A DNA stretch of 11,806 nucleotides, taken from the NCBI GenBank assembly GCA_023392515.1, contig JAEVYX010000141.1, forward strand, positions 1 through 11,806, read 5' to 3'. The notes under the pieces were generated by a model that was not told the DNA's origin, searched no databases, and saw only the letters and a list, made by a program, of their open reading frames with translations. The DNA is from Bacillota bacterium (lineage in GTDB: Bacteria; Bacillota; Clostridia; Christensenellales; Aristaeellaceae). Each line of letters starts with the position of its first letter. Within the stretch, counting starts at the first letter, position 1. Positions 1 through 5,846 of the stretch are shown one piece after another. The position numbers were made by a program, and so were the translations under genes.

Positions 1-126
1 GATATGCTCCGCCATGCCGTGGACAAGCTGCACCACGGCCTTCGGGGTTCCCTCCGGACGCCAAACCAGCTTGATGAGCGGCTTTCCTTCAACGGAAGAA
101 AACGGGATCTCCTGCCTGGAAATCAT
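1..126 (-). CDS. Alpha/beta hydrolase (lysophospholipase / monoacylglycerol lipase-like), 5' part only
   Basis: The first 42 codons of a minus-strand gene that leaves the window at base 1. The reading frame starts at ATG 126-124 and stays open to the edge. An AAGGAG ribosome binding site (135-140 on the plus strand, read in reverse) lies 8 nt before it. The peptide begins MISRQEIPFSSVEGKPL and reaches VVQLVHGMAEH at residues 31-41. The HGxxEH motif after a short beta strand is the oxyanion-hole region of the serine hydrolase family that includes monoacylglycerol lipases and bacterial lysophospholipases (Hydrolase_4/S33 type). The catalytic Ser, Asp and His would lie outside the window, so activity and substrate cannot be judged. 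No signal peptide is visible, so it is probably cytosolic. A near-consensus promoter sits just upstream (178-206). Confidence 0.8.
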   Translation of the reverse strand, partial: MISRQEIPFSSVEGKPLIKLVWRPEGTPKAVVQLVHGMAEHI

Positions 127-177
127 ACAGTCCTCTCCTTCCCATCAATTCAATTACTTTACGCATTCTCTCATTTT

Positions 178-206
178 ATTGTACCCTTGGCATTTTCCCT
201 TGTCAA
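178..206 (-). promoter_or_regulatory. SigA-type promoter of the alpha/beta hydrolase gene
   Basis: Read on the minus strand, a perfect -35 TTGACA (206-201) and a -10 TACAAT (183-178) are separated by 17 nt. Transcription would start near base 171 and give a leader of about 45 nt before the ATG at 126. This is the strongest promoter match in the window. Confidence 0.8.
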
Positions 207-216
207 TTGGAAGACA

Positions 217-263
217 GGCATAGGAAGGGGGTTTTCTTCACTTCCTATGCCAGGCTGCTTTTT
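217..263 (+). terminator. Terminator-like hairpin with delayed T-run
   Basis: A perfect 11-bp stem, GGCATAGGAAG (217-227) with CTTCCTATGCC (241-251), encloses a 13-nt loop. TTTTT follows at 259-263 after seven intervening bases. The T-run is on the plus strand, but no plus-strand gene is visible upstream, and the hairpin lies just upstream of the minus-strand hydrolase promoter. It could block plus-strand read-through into the next region, or be part of a larger structured segment. The gap before the T-run makes it a weak intrinsic terminator. Confidence 0.35.
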
Positions 264-281
264 ATTATTTATGCTTGGGAA

Positions 282-387
282 TATGCCGCCAGTCCATCGA
301 CTCTGCGTGCAAGGCCGTTGATATATGGCTGAAAATGCTTCAGCCAAACCCCGCGGGCGGTAGGACGTCACAGTTCATGGCGGCATA
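282..387 (+). ncRNA. Possible structured RNA with a multi-helix junction (unidentified)
   Basis: The ends pair as a 10-bp helix, TATGCCGCCA (282-291) with TGGCGGCATA (378-387). Inside are GTCC 292-295 with GGAC 363-366, ATCGAC 296-301 with GTTGAT 317-322 (one G.U pair on the plus strand, which would be a mismatch on the minus strand), and a hairpin GGCTGAA 327-333 with TTCAGCC 339-345. Together they resemble a closed junction RNA read on the plus strand. I do not recognise a known family and see no clear promoter. The call rests only on pairing and could be chance or part of a repeat. Confidence 0.22.
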
Positions 388-390
388 AAA

Positions 391-630
391 GTAACACACC
401 CTCAAGTGTGTCAGACTGTCAAAAAACCTCTGGGAGGTGTCGGAGGGGGTGCCCCTCCGACTGTAAATCCGAAGCCAGCGACATTTGCGGTGGCTTCGGA
501 AGCCTTGCGCAGCAAGGTTTCCTTACACCCTTCACCGCACGTAGAGCATGGCTCACAGGTGAAGGGCGCAGACTCGAAAAAGCGGCGTAGCCACTTTTTC
601 GACACGCTGACACACCCTCAAGTGTGTTTC
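391..630. repeat. Palindrome-rich intergenic element with terminal inverted repeats (MITE-like)
   Basis: Both ends carry the same 18-bp hairpin-forming word ACACACCCTCAAGTGTGT (394-411 and 610-627). Beyond it the ends match as imperfect inverted repeats: TCAGACTGTCAAAAAACC inward from the left against TCAGCGTGTCGAAAAAGTGG read inward from the right. The interior is a chain of hairpins: 426-430/434-438, 439-448/452-461 (10 bp), 468-477/491-500 (10 bp), 503-508/512-517, 528-536/558-566 with an inner 544-547/551-554, and 575-582/594-601. No convincing open frame with a start site lies inside and no target-site duplication is obvious. The layout fits a non-autonomous mobile element or a dispersed structured repeat. 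Whether it recurs in the genome cannot be seen here. Confidence 0.55.
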
Positions 631-910
631 TATACGCAGCGATCGTATGCACAAAAGGTTATTCAAACGGCATTGCAACCCGCTGGGCAAAACCCCTGCC
701 CCAAAGATTTGCCATGCCTTATGCAATTTTAGGCGAAATCCACCCCTGCAAACAATACCGCCATCAGAACGTCTCCTTTCAGCCGCCGAAGCAGCATCAA
801 ATCCGTTAAGGGAATACCAGTTTTTCCCTGTGGCGTCAATACTAAATATGTAAGAAGGTATGGGACTCGTAGTGCTACTCATTCCTGTCGCAAGTACATT
901 CACGTATCCA
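631..910. other. 280-base stretch with no convincing gene
   Basis: Open frames cross this stretch on both strands, but none combines a ribosome binding site with protein-like sequence of useful length. The one notable signal is on the minus strand: AAAGGAG (773-779) lies 8 nt before an ATG at 764-762 that opens an 11-codon frame (MAVLFAGVDFA) ending in TAA at 731-729. It could be the remnant of a gene start or chance. A weak TTGACG with a poor -10 lies upstream of it on the same strand. No function is proposed. Confidence 0.4.
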
Positions 911-938
911 TTGACAAATTCAAAGGATGATCTATAAT
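911..938 (+). promoter_or_regulatory. SigA-type promoter of the phosphoribosyltransferase gene
   Basis: TTGACA (911-916) and TATAAT (933-938) are both perfect consensus boxes with a 16-nt spacer. Transcription would begin near 945. The leader contains a short hairpin GGCG...CGCC (about 947-964) but no recognisable purine or pyrimidine riboswitch. Confidence 0.8.
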
Positions 939-992
939 TGGCTTTGGCGGTTGTTTAGTCGCCGAATATTACCTTAGGCAGGGATGACCATC

Positions 993-1550
993 ATGTTGAC
1001 TTATTCCATGCAAATCGCCGGTCTCAAGCGGGAGCTGCCCATCTGCAGGGTCAACGATCAACTATACATCGGCGCGTTCGTTATCTTCGGAGACGTGGAA
1101 CTGACCATTGCCGCCGCAAGAGATCTGTTGCAAAAAGCCCCAGCGTACGATTATATGATTACCGCGGAGTCCAAAGGTATTCCCCTGGTCTATGAAATGG
1201 CCCGTCAAAGCGGGCAGAACAAATACTTCTTGGCCCGCAAATCCGCCAAGCTGTATATGCGGGATGTATTTTCCGTGTCCGTAAAATCCATCACCACTTC
1301 CAACGTGCAGCAGCTGTTTCTGGACGCCGATGACGCCGTCCTTATGAAGGGCAAGCGCATCCTGGTGGTGGACGATGTCATATCTACCGGGCAGTCCCTA
1401 CACGCGGTTGAGGAATTGGTGCTTGCAGCGGGGGGAGAAATCGCAGGGCGCATGGCCATTCTGGCCGAAGGGAGCGCGCAAAAGCGCAAGGATATCATTT
1501 ATCTGGAGCCTCTGCCCCTGTTTCGCCCCGACGGATCGATTTTGGAATAA
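993..1550 (+). CDS. Type I phosphoribosyltransferase family protein (APRT/XPRT-like)
   Basis: A 185-residue protein of the PRPP-dependent phosphoribosyltransferase fold. The PRPP-binding loop ILVVDDVISTG is at residues 123-133. An AESKGIPL segment (58-65) followed by ARKS (81-84) resembles the E-x-x-G...RK pattern of adenine and xanthine phosphoribosyltransferases. The likely reaction is transfer of ribose-5-phosphate from PRPP to a base, in the cytosol, for salvage. The base cannot be read from the sequence, and some members of this fold act as regulators or have unknown substrates. An ATG at 984 is in frame but has almost no room for a ribosome binding site. The ATG at 993 (MLTYSMQIAG) has GGCAGGGA a usual distance upstream and gives the N-terminus I expect for the family, so 993 is preferred. 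It is a single-gene unit with its own promoter and terminator. Confidence 0.85.
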   Translation: MLTYSMQIAGLKRELPICRVNDQLYIGAFVIFGDVELTIAAARDLLQKAPAYDYMITAESKGIPLVYEMARQSGQNKYFLARKSAKLYMRDVFSVSVKSITTSNVQQLFLDADDAVLMKGKRILVVDDVISTGQSLHAVEELVLAAGGEIAGRMAILAEGSAQKRKDIIYLEPLPLFRPDGSILE

Positions 1551-1572
1551 ACCGCATCTTTTTGCGCGCTTT

Positions 1573-1606
1573 CCCCTTTGCCGCATACAATGGCAGAGGG
1601 GTTTTT
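1573..1606 (+). terminator. Rho-independent terminator after the phosphoribosyltransferase gene
   Basis: A ten-pair stem, CCCCTTTGCC (1573-1582) with GGCAGAGGGG (1592-1601, one G.U), is followed directly by TTTTT (1602-1606). It lies 22 bases after the stop codon. Confidence 0.85.
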
Positions 1607-1638
1607 CATTTCTTCATAAATTTTTAATGCATTCCACA

Positions 1639-1666
1639 TTGACAAAAAAATGGCAAGGCCTACAAT
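1639..1666 (+). promoter_or_regulatory. SigA-type promoter of the radical SAM gene
   Basis: A perfect TTGACA (1639-1644) and TACAAT (1661-1666) are separated by 16 nt. The start site would be near 1673, giving a leader of about 87 nt before the ATG at 1760. The leader carries a small TTGCC...GGCAA hairpin (1679-1696) and a pair of direct repeats. Confidence 0.75.
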
Positions 1667-1714
1667 AAAGCATGTATCTTGCCTGTTTTCCGGCAAAGCG
1701 ATAAAGGCATTTCC

Positions 1715-1741
1715 GAGCATTGCATATTTTAGAGCATTGCA
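1715..1741 (+). repeat. Tandem 10-bp direct repeats in the radical SAM leader
   Basis: GAGCATTGCA occurs at 1715-1724 and again at 1732-1741, with seven A/T-rich bases between. The 17-bp period and the position between promoter and ribosome binding site would suit a regulator site on DNA or RNA, but no regulator is encoded nearby. The second copy ends five bases before the AAAGGAG ribosome binding site (1746-1752). Confidence 0.4.
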
Positions 1742-1759
1742 GTATAAAGGAGTCTTATC

Positions 1760-2854
1760 ATGAATAACGGTCTTGATCTTGCCCATTACTTAAACGCCAG
1801 TGCGGAACGTTTAATCCATGATATCCTCCGCACCACGTTCAAAAACCCCCGGGAAACCGCCTTCTGGCTCCGCTTCCGGGAGCAGGAATCACGGTCTGCC
1901 CGAAAGAGGCTTGTACATGAGCAAGCCGGGCATCACATTCCGCCGTTTCTCATTGCCAGCATCACCAGCGCCTGCAACCTGTATTGCAAGGGCTGCTATG
2001 CCCGTGCCAACGGCTTGTGTGGCTCAGCCTCAGCGCAGGATCATTTGACTTCCGGCCAGTGGGACCGGATTTTTACCGAAGCCGGAGAATTGGGCATCTC
2101 CTTTATCCTGCTGGCCGGGGGAGAACCCATGCTGCGCAAGGATGTGCTGGATGCGGCAGCCGGTCACAAGAATATTCTTTTCCCCATTTTTACAAACGGC
2201 ACACTGCTGGATGCACCCTTGCTGGCATTATTGGACCGCCACCGTAATCTGGTGCCGGTTGTCAGTCTGGAGGGAGACGAGGAGGCGACTGATAATCGGC
2301 GGGGTACCGGGACTTATGCCCTTCTTCAAAAATCACTGGCTTCCATGGTGCAAAAGAAGCTCCTCTTTGGCGCATCCATCACCGTCACCACGGAAAACAT
2401 CGAAAAGGTGACCTCCCCTGGCTTTATTGAGGATTTATACAATAAGGGCTGCCGGGTGGTCTTCTTTATTGAGTATGTCCCGGCCGCGCCTCACACGGAA
2501 GGATTGGCCCCGGGGGATGCAGAGCGCTCGCTTTTGGAAAAGCGGCAGCAATTGCTTCGGGAAAGCTACCCCGGCATGCTTTTTCTATCCTTTCCGGGAG
2601 ATGAAAAGGAAATGGGCGGATGCCTGGCGGCAGGCCGGGGATTTTTTCATATCAATCCCACCGGCGGTGCCGAACCCTGCCCCTTCTCCCCTTATTCTCA
2701 AACGAACGTGAAGGATCATACCCTTTTGGAAGTGCTGGATTCGCCTTTCTTCCAAAAAATAAGGGAAGCAAACCTGCAGGAAGGCGAGCACCGGGGCGGC
2801 TGCACCCTGTTTGAAAAGGAAGACCAGGTCCGGGCACTTTTGTTCCCCCAATGA
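1760..2854 (+). CDS. Radical SAM protein with SPASM/twitch-like C-terminus, substrate unknown
   Basis: A 364-residue radical SAM enzyme. The CxxxCxxC motif that binds the catalytic [4Fe-4S] cluster is at Cys72, Cys76 and Cys79 (ACNLYCKGCY), and the SAM-binding GGEP motif is at residues 120-123. The C-terminal third has Cys288, the INPTGG segment, then PCPF (Cys307) and Cys348. This resembles the C-x-x-G...P-G...PC start of a SPASM or twitch domain, but with only three visible cysteines. SPASM-type enzymes often modify peptides or act in cofactor pathways. No precursor peptide, exporter or partner enzyme is adjacent, so the job is open. The first 65 residues form an Arg-rich, helical-looking extension ahead of the barrel. 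The start is fixed by AAAGGAG 7 nt upstream. The gene is monocistronic between its own promoter and a strong terminator. Confidence 0.88.
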   Translation: MNNGLDLAHYLNASAERLIHDILRTTFKNPRETAFWLRFREQESRSARKRLVHEQAGHHIPPFLIASITSACNLYCKGCYARANGLCGSASAQDHLTSGQWDRIFTEAGELGISFILLAGGEPMLRKDVLDAAAGHKNILFPIFTNGTLLDAPLLALLDRHRNLVPVVSLEGDEEATDNRRGTGTYALLQKSLASMVQKKLLFGASITVTTENIEKVTSPGFIEDLYNKGCRVVFFIEYVPAAPHTEGLAPGDAERSLLEKRQQLLRESYPGMLFLSFPGDEKEMGGCLAAGRGFFHINPTGGAEPCPFSPYSQTNVKDHTLLEVLDSPFFQKIREANLQEGEHRGGCTLFEKEDQVRALLFPQ

Positions 2855-2893
2855 ACTGGGGAAACCGGTCCTGTTTAGGCAATAAACGTAAAA

Positions 2894-2925
2894 CGGCAGG
2901 GTTCTTAGCCCTGCCGCAAATTTTT
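2894..2925. terminator. Bidirectional terminator between the radical SAM gene and nfnB
   Basis: A perfect 8-bp stem, CGGCAGGG (2894-2901) with CCCTGCCG (2909-2916), has a 7-nt loop. On the plus strand it is followed by CAAATTTTT (2917-2925), ending the radical SAM unit. On the minus strand it is followed by TTTTACG (2893-2887), so it can also stop transcripts of nfnAB. Confidence 0.8.
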
Positions 2926-2948
2926 ATATTCATAATATGGGATTCTAG

Positions 2949-2991
2949 AGGGATTTCATCCCTTTAGCGGGGGTCGGGGGCAGCGCCCCCG
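2949..2991. other. Two adjacent stem-loops at the 3' end of nfnB
   Basis: AGGGAT (2949-2954) pairs with ATCCCT (2958-2963). A GC-only hairpin, CGGGGGC (2975-2981) with GCCCCCG (2985-2991), lies five bases beyond the nfnB stop codon. Neither has a T-run, so they are more likely to protect mRNA ends or belong to a dispersed GC-rich palindrome than to terminate. Confidence 0.45.
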
Positions 2992-2996
2992 GAGCC

Positions 2997-4391
2997 TTAC
3001 TTCTTGGATAGATACGCATGGATATTGGAAGCCGCCTTTTTCCCCGCGCCCATAGCCAGGATGACAGTAGCCGCACCGGTAACCGCGTCGCCGCCGGCCC
3101 AAACCCCATCCTTGCTGGTTTTTCCCGTTTCCTCTTCGGTTACAATGCCCCCCCAGGTCTGGGTATCAAGGCCGGGGGTGGTTTTTTTGATAAGCGGGTT
3201 GGGGCTGTTGCCAATGGCCACAATCACCGTGTCCACAGGCATGTCAAAAGCGCTGCCGGGCTTTGGCACCGGGCGGCGGCGTCCGGAAGCGTCCGGCTCG
3301 CCAAGCTCCATCTCCACACAAGTGATCGCCATCACATTGCCCTTTTCATCCCCGATAATGCCAATGGGATTCGTCAGCACCTTAAATTCAATGCCTTCCT
3401 CTTTGGCATGATGTACCTCTTCCAGCCGGGCGGGCATTTCTGCTTCGCTGCGCCGGTAGACAATCGCTACATCCTTGGCGCCTACCCGTTTGGCGCTGCG
3501 CGCGGCGTCCATCGCCACATTGCCGCCGCCAATCACGGCCACACGCTGCCCAACCCGAACGGGGGTATCGCTATTGGGGAAATCATAGGCCTTCATCAAG
3601 TTGACACGGGTCAAAAATTCATTGGCGGAATACACGCCGTTCAGGTTTTCACCGGGAATGTTCTGAAAGTTGGGAAGCCCCGCACCGCTGCCCACGAACA
3701 CAGCCTGGAAGCCTTCCTCCCGCATCAGCTCGTCCACCGTAACGGAGCGGCCCACCACCTGATTGGTTTCAATTTTCACACCCAGCCCACGGATGGTGTC
3801 AATTTCTCTTTGCACCAGCGCCTTGGGCAGCCGAAACTCGGGAATGCCGTACATCAAAACGCCCCCGGGGGTATGCAGCGCCTCATATACGGTTACATCA
3901 TAGCCAAGCTTCGCCAGGTCTCCGGCGCAGGTAAGCCCGGCAGGGCCGGAACCAACCACCGCCACTTTTTTTCCATTCTTCTCAGCGGGCTTTTGCTCCG
4001 TAAGGCCGTGCTCCATGGCATAATCCGCGGCAAACCGTTCCAGCCGCCCGATAGCCACCGGCTCGCCCTTTATGCCACGCACGCATTTTGCCTCGCACTG
4101 GCTTTCCTGGGGGCAAACCCGGCCGCAAACTGCGGGCAGGGCGTTTGTCATGCGGATCACTTCATATGCTGCCGCAAAATCACCCTTTTGCATATGGGCG
4201 ATAAACTCGGGAATGCGTACATTCACGGGGCAGCCGCTTATGCAGGGCTTGTGCTTACAGTTCAGGCACCGCATCGCCTCATCCATCGCCATTTCGGCGG
4301 TATACCCCATGGCTACCTCGTTAAAATTTTGTACGCGCTCCTCGGGTGCCTGCTCCGGCATGGGGTTTTTCGTATTGCGCATGTTGGCCAT
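2997..4391 (-). CDS. nfnB: NfnB/GltA-type NADP-dependent ferredoxin oxidoreductase large subunit (often annotated as NADPH-dependent glutamate synthase)
   Basis: A 464-residue flavoprotein with an N-terminal Fe-S domain: Cys42, 45, 50 and 54 (CLNCKHKPC region) and Cys89, 93, 99 and 103 (CGRVCPQESQCEAKC). An FAD-binding VVGSGPAGLTCAG (145-157) follows, then an NADP(H)-binding VIGGGNVAMDAARSAKR (286-302) with RR at 313-314. The C-terminal flavin contact WAGGDAVTGAAT is at 431-442. The fold is shared by glutamate synthase small subunits and by NfnB/SudA. Pairing with the FAD/[2Fe-2S] gene directly upstream points to the Nfn/Sud type, a cytosolic enzyme that couples NADH, NADPH and reduced ferredoxin, in some species by electron bifurcation. 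No glutamate synthase large subunit is nearby. The ATG at 4391 is chosen because AGGAGGG lies 8 nt upstream and it forms a TAATG overlap with the nfnA stop; a start at 4418 would lie inside nfnA without such a site. Confidence 0.9.
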   Translation of the reverse strand: MANMRNTKNPMPEQAPEERVQNFNEVAMGYTAEMAMDEAMRCLNCKHKPCISGCPVNVRIPEFIAHMQKGDFAAAYEVIRMTNALPAVCGRVCPQESQCEAKCVRGIKGEPVAIGRLERFAADYAMEHGLTEQKPAEKNGKKVAVVGSGPAGLTCAGDLAKLGYDVTVYEALHTPGGVLMYGIPEFRLPKALVQREIDTIRGLGVKIETNQVVGRSVTVDELMREEGFQAVFVGSGAGLPNFQNIPGENLNGVYSANEFLTRVNLMKAYDFPNSDTPVRVGQRVAVIGGGNVAMDAARSAKRVGAKDVAIVYRRSEAEMPARLEEVHHAKEEGIEFKVLTNPIGIIGDEKGNVMAITCVEMELGEPDASGRRRPVPKPGSAFDMPVDTVIVAIGNSPNPLIKKTTPGLDTQTWGGIVTEEETGKTSKDGVWAGGDAVTGAATVILAMGAGKKAASNIHAYLSKK

Positions 4392-5218
4392 TAACGGTTC
4401 CCTCCTGTCAGGCGGCAAATATGGGCTTCTTCCTCGCGGTACATTCGGGAACGGGCCATGGCGGCATCAAAGTCCACCAGATGTCCGTCAAAATCCGGGC
4501 CATCCACACAGGCAAATTTCGTTTGGCCGCCAACAATCACCCGGCAGCCGCCGCACATGCCGGTGCCGTCGATCATGATGGGGTTCATGCTGACAATCGT
4601 CTTGATTCCATAGGGTCTTGTAAGCTCCGAAACCGCCTTCATCATAGGCAGGGGGCCGATGGCAATCACCACATCATAGCCGGCCCCTTCCTCAATTCGC
4701 TTTTTCAGCGCCTCGGTAACAAAGCCTTTGTTTCCGTTGGAACCGTCATCCGTCATCAAAATCAGGTTGGAGCAGGCAGCTTTCAGCTCTTCTTCCAATA
4801 TGATCAGGGAAGTATTTCGAAATCCTACAATCATGTCCACCGCAACACCCTGCTCAAATAAAGCCTTGGCTTGGGGATAGGCAATGGCTACGCCCAGGCC
4901 GCCGCCGATGACCGCCGCCTTTTTGATGCCCTGAAAATGGGATGGCTCGCCCAAGGGGCCGACAAAATCCAATAAGGCGTCCCCTTCGTTCAATTCGTCC
5001 AGGCGGTTGGTGGAATATCCAACTTTTTGAAATATAATTGTGACCGTTCCCTTTTCCCGATCATACCCTGCAATGGTGAGCGGAATCCGCTCCCCCTTTT
5101 CATCAATCCGGAAAATAATAAACTGACCCGGCTGGGCCTTTTTCGCCACATGCGGCGCAAGCACTTCCATCAGCGTCACGGTTTCATGGAGCGGCCGCTT
5201 CTTTATAATTGTATACAT
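4391..5218 (-). CDS. nfnA: NfnA/SudB-type ferredoxin-NADP oxidoreductase small subunit (FAD, [2Fe-2S])
   Basis: A 275-residue protein of the ferredoxin-NADP reductase family. The FAD-binding beta-barrel carries RIPLTI (44-49). The nucleotide-binding domain opens with AAVIGGGLGVA (101-111), and IAIGPLPMM (185-193) is the usual C-terminal NAD contact. The end holds a cluster site DGTGMCGGC with Asp217, Cys222 and Cys225, then Cys237, typical of the [2Fe-2S] site of NfnA and of PyrK-like proteins. A PyrK role is less likely, because the next gene is nfnB rather than pyrD. It would take electrons from NADH and pass them to the large subunit in the cytosol. The start follows GGGGAGGG with about 7 nt spacing. 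It is first of a two-gene unit with a 1-nt stop/start overlap. Confidence 0.88.
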   Translation of the reverse strand: MYTIIKKRPLHETVTLMEVLAPHVAKKAQPGQFIIFRIDEKGERIPLTIAGYDREKGTVTIIFQKVGYSTNRLDELNEGDALLDFVGPLGEPSHFQGIKKAAVIGGGLGVAIAYPQAKALFEQGVAVDMIVGFRNTSLIILEEELKAACSNLILMTDDGSNGNKGFVTEALKKRIEEGAGYDVVIAIGPLPMMKAVSELTRPYGIKTIVSMNPIMIDGTGMCGGCRVIVGGQTKFACVDGPDFDGHLVDFDAAMARSRMYREEEAHICRLTGGNR

Positions 5219-5270
5219 GCTTTTCCCTCCCCTGGCATTACGGTGACGCCTGTTTTGAAACGTCTACGTT

Positions 5271-5299
5271 ATTGTATACAAAATCAACCGAAAATGCAA
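5271..5299 (-). promoter_or_regulatory. nfnA: Probable promoter of nfnAB
   Basis: On the minus strand TACAAT (5276-5271) is preceded by TTGCAT (5299-5294) with a 17-nt spacer. The -35 box is weak. The start site near 5264 would give a leader of about 46 nt. It lies back to back with the ATP synthase promoter, about 75 bp apart, so the two units could share regulation. Confidence 0.55.
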
Positions 5300-5372
5300 C
5301 GGCAGATCAATCTACTGTTTTTTCCATACACATTTCACTATATTTGCTAGTTAATTTTAAAACAAAAAATGA

Positions 5373-5400
5373 TTGCGTTTGGCCGAAAACATGCTATAAT
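5373..5400 (+). promoter_or_regulatory. Extended -10 promoter of the ATP synthase operon
   Basis: TGCTATAAT (5392-5400) is a perfect extended -10. A weak -35 TTGCGT (5373-5378) lies 16 nt before it, and an A/T-rich tract (5351-5370) upstream could act as an UP element. The predicted start site, about 5407, coincides with the first ATG of the following frame. Confidence 0.7.
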
Positions 5401-5406
5401 CGTTCG

Positions 5407-5844
5407 ATGAAAGATTGCTATGAAATCTTTCAGCAAGAAATCCGGAATATCCGGGTTTCTTTGACTGTCTGGCGGAGCAAATCCGGCAAAATTTGCAGTC
5501 ACAGCAGGTATCTATGCGGATTTGTGGAATATTTCCCTCAATTCCGCTGTTGCAACAACACGAAAACAGGTGTATGGTTAGTGCTGATTTTTCTTTTTTC
5601 GGCCTTTGCCGGAGGCATAGTTTTTGGATGGCTGCAATGCCGGCTGCTGCGCAGGATCGCCCGGCCGAAATCGGCGTCCCGTCCCATGTGGCTTTTGGCG
5701 GTGAAGCTTCTGGCCTGGGGCCTTGCAATGACCGCGGTGGCTTTTTGGTCCATACCGGCGCTGATAGCATTTGTTGCGGGGGCAACACTTTTCATGATTA
5801 GTACCGTGATTTATGCGTGGTGTAAATCACGCAAGGAGGATTAG
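5407..5844 (+). CDS. Small membrane protein at the head of the ATP synthase operon (AtpI/AtpR-like); start uncertain
   Basis: From ATG 5407 the frame gives 145 residues. The C-terminal part has three likely membrane helices (about 56-77, 94-113 and 115-137) with a basic loop LLRRIARPKSASRP between the first two. Position directly before atpB and this topology fit subunit I/AtpR-like proteins, which help assemble the c-ring or supply Mg2+. The similarity is by shape only. The first 50 residues are polar and Cys-rich with no clear homology and no ribosome binding site, and the ATG sits at the predicted transcription start. A GTG at 5581 with a weak AGGTG site would give an 88-residue protein starting right at the first helix, close to AtpR length. 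The stop is two bases before the atpB start, and the gene contains the atpB ribosome binding site. Confidence 0.5.
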   Translation: MKDCYEIFQQEIRNIRVSLTVWRSKSGKICSHSRYLCGFVEYFPQFRCCNNTKTGVWLVLIFLFSAFAGGIVFGWLQCRLLRRIARPKSASRPMWLLAVKLLAWGLAMTAVAFWSIPALIAFVAGATLFMISTVIYAWCKSRKED

Positions 5845-5846
5845 CC

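Noticed and set aside
729..764. 11-codon minus-strand frame with a good AAAGGAG site
   Set aside because: It is very short, the promoter upstream is poor and no minus-strand gene follows closely, so a leader-peptide role cannot be supported. Kept only as a note in the gap description.
553..903. Minus-strand frame of 116 codons across the intergenic region
   Set aside because: It has no ribosome binding site at its start, runs through the hairpins of the repeat element, and its composition (many Arg, Cys and Leu at random) does not look like a folded protein.
945..992. Possible purine or pyrimidine riboswitch before the phosphoribosyltransferase gene
   Set aside because: The leader is under 50 nt with only a four-pair hairpin, too short for a known purine, PreQ1-II or similar aptamer, and no conserved core is visible.
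2997..4391. Reading nfnB as the small subunit of a true glutamate synthase
   Set aside because: No glutamate synthase large subunit is present, and the co-transcribed FAD/[2Fe-2S] subunit is the diagnostic Nfn/Sud partner.
3018..4394. Long plus-strand frame (458 codons) opposite nfnB
   Set aside because: It is the antisense shadow of a clear Fe-S flavoprotein gene, rich in His, Gly and Ala without domain motifs, and it has no start signals. Long shadow frames are expected over GC-rich coding DNA.
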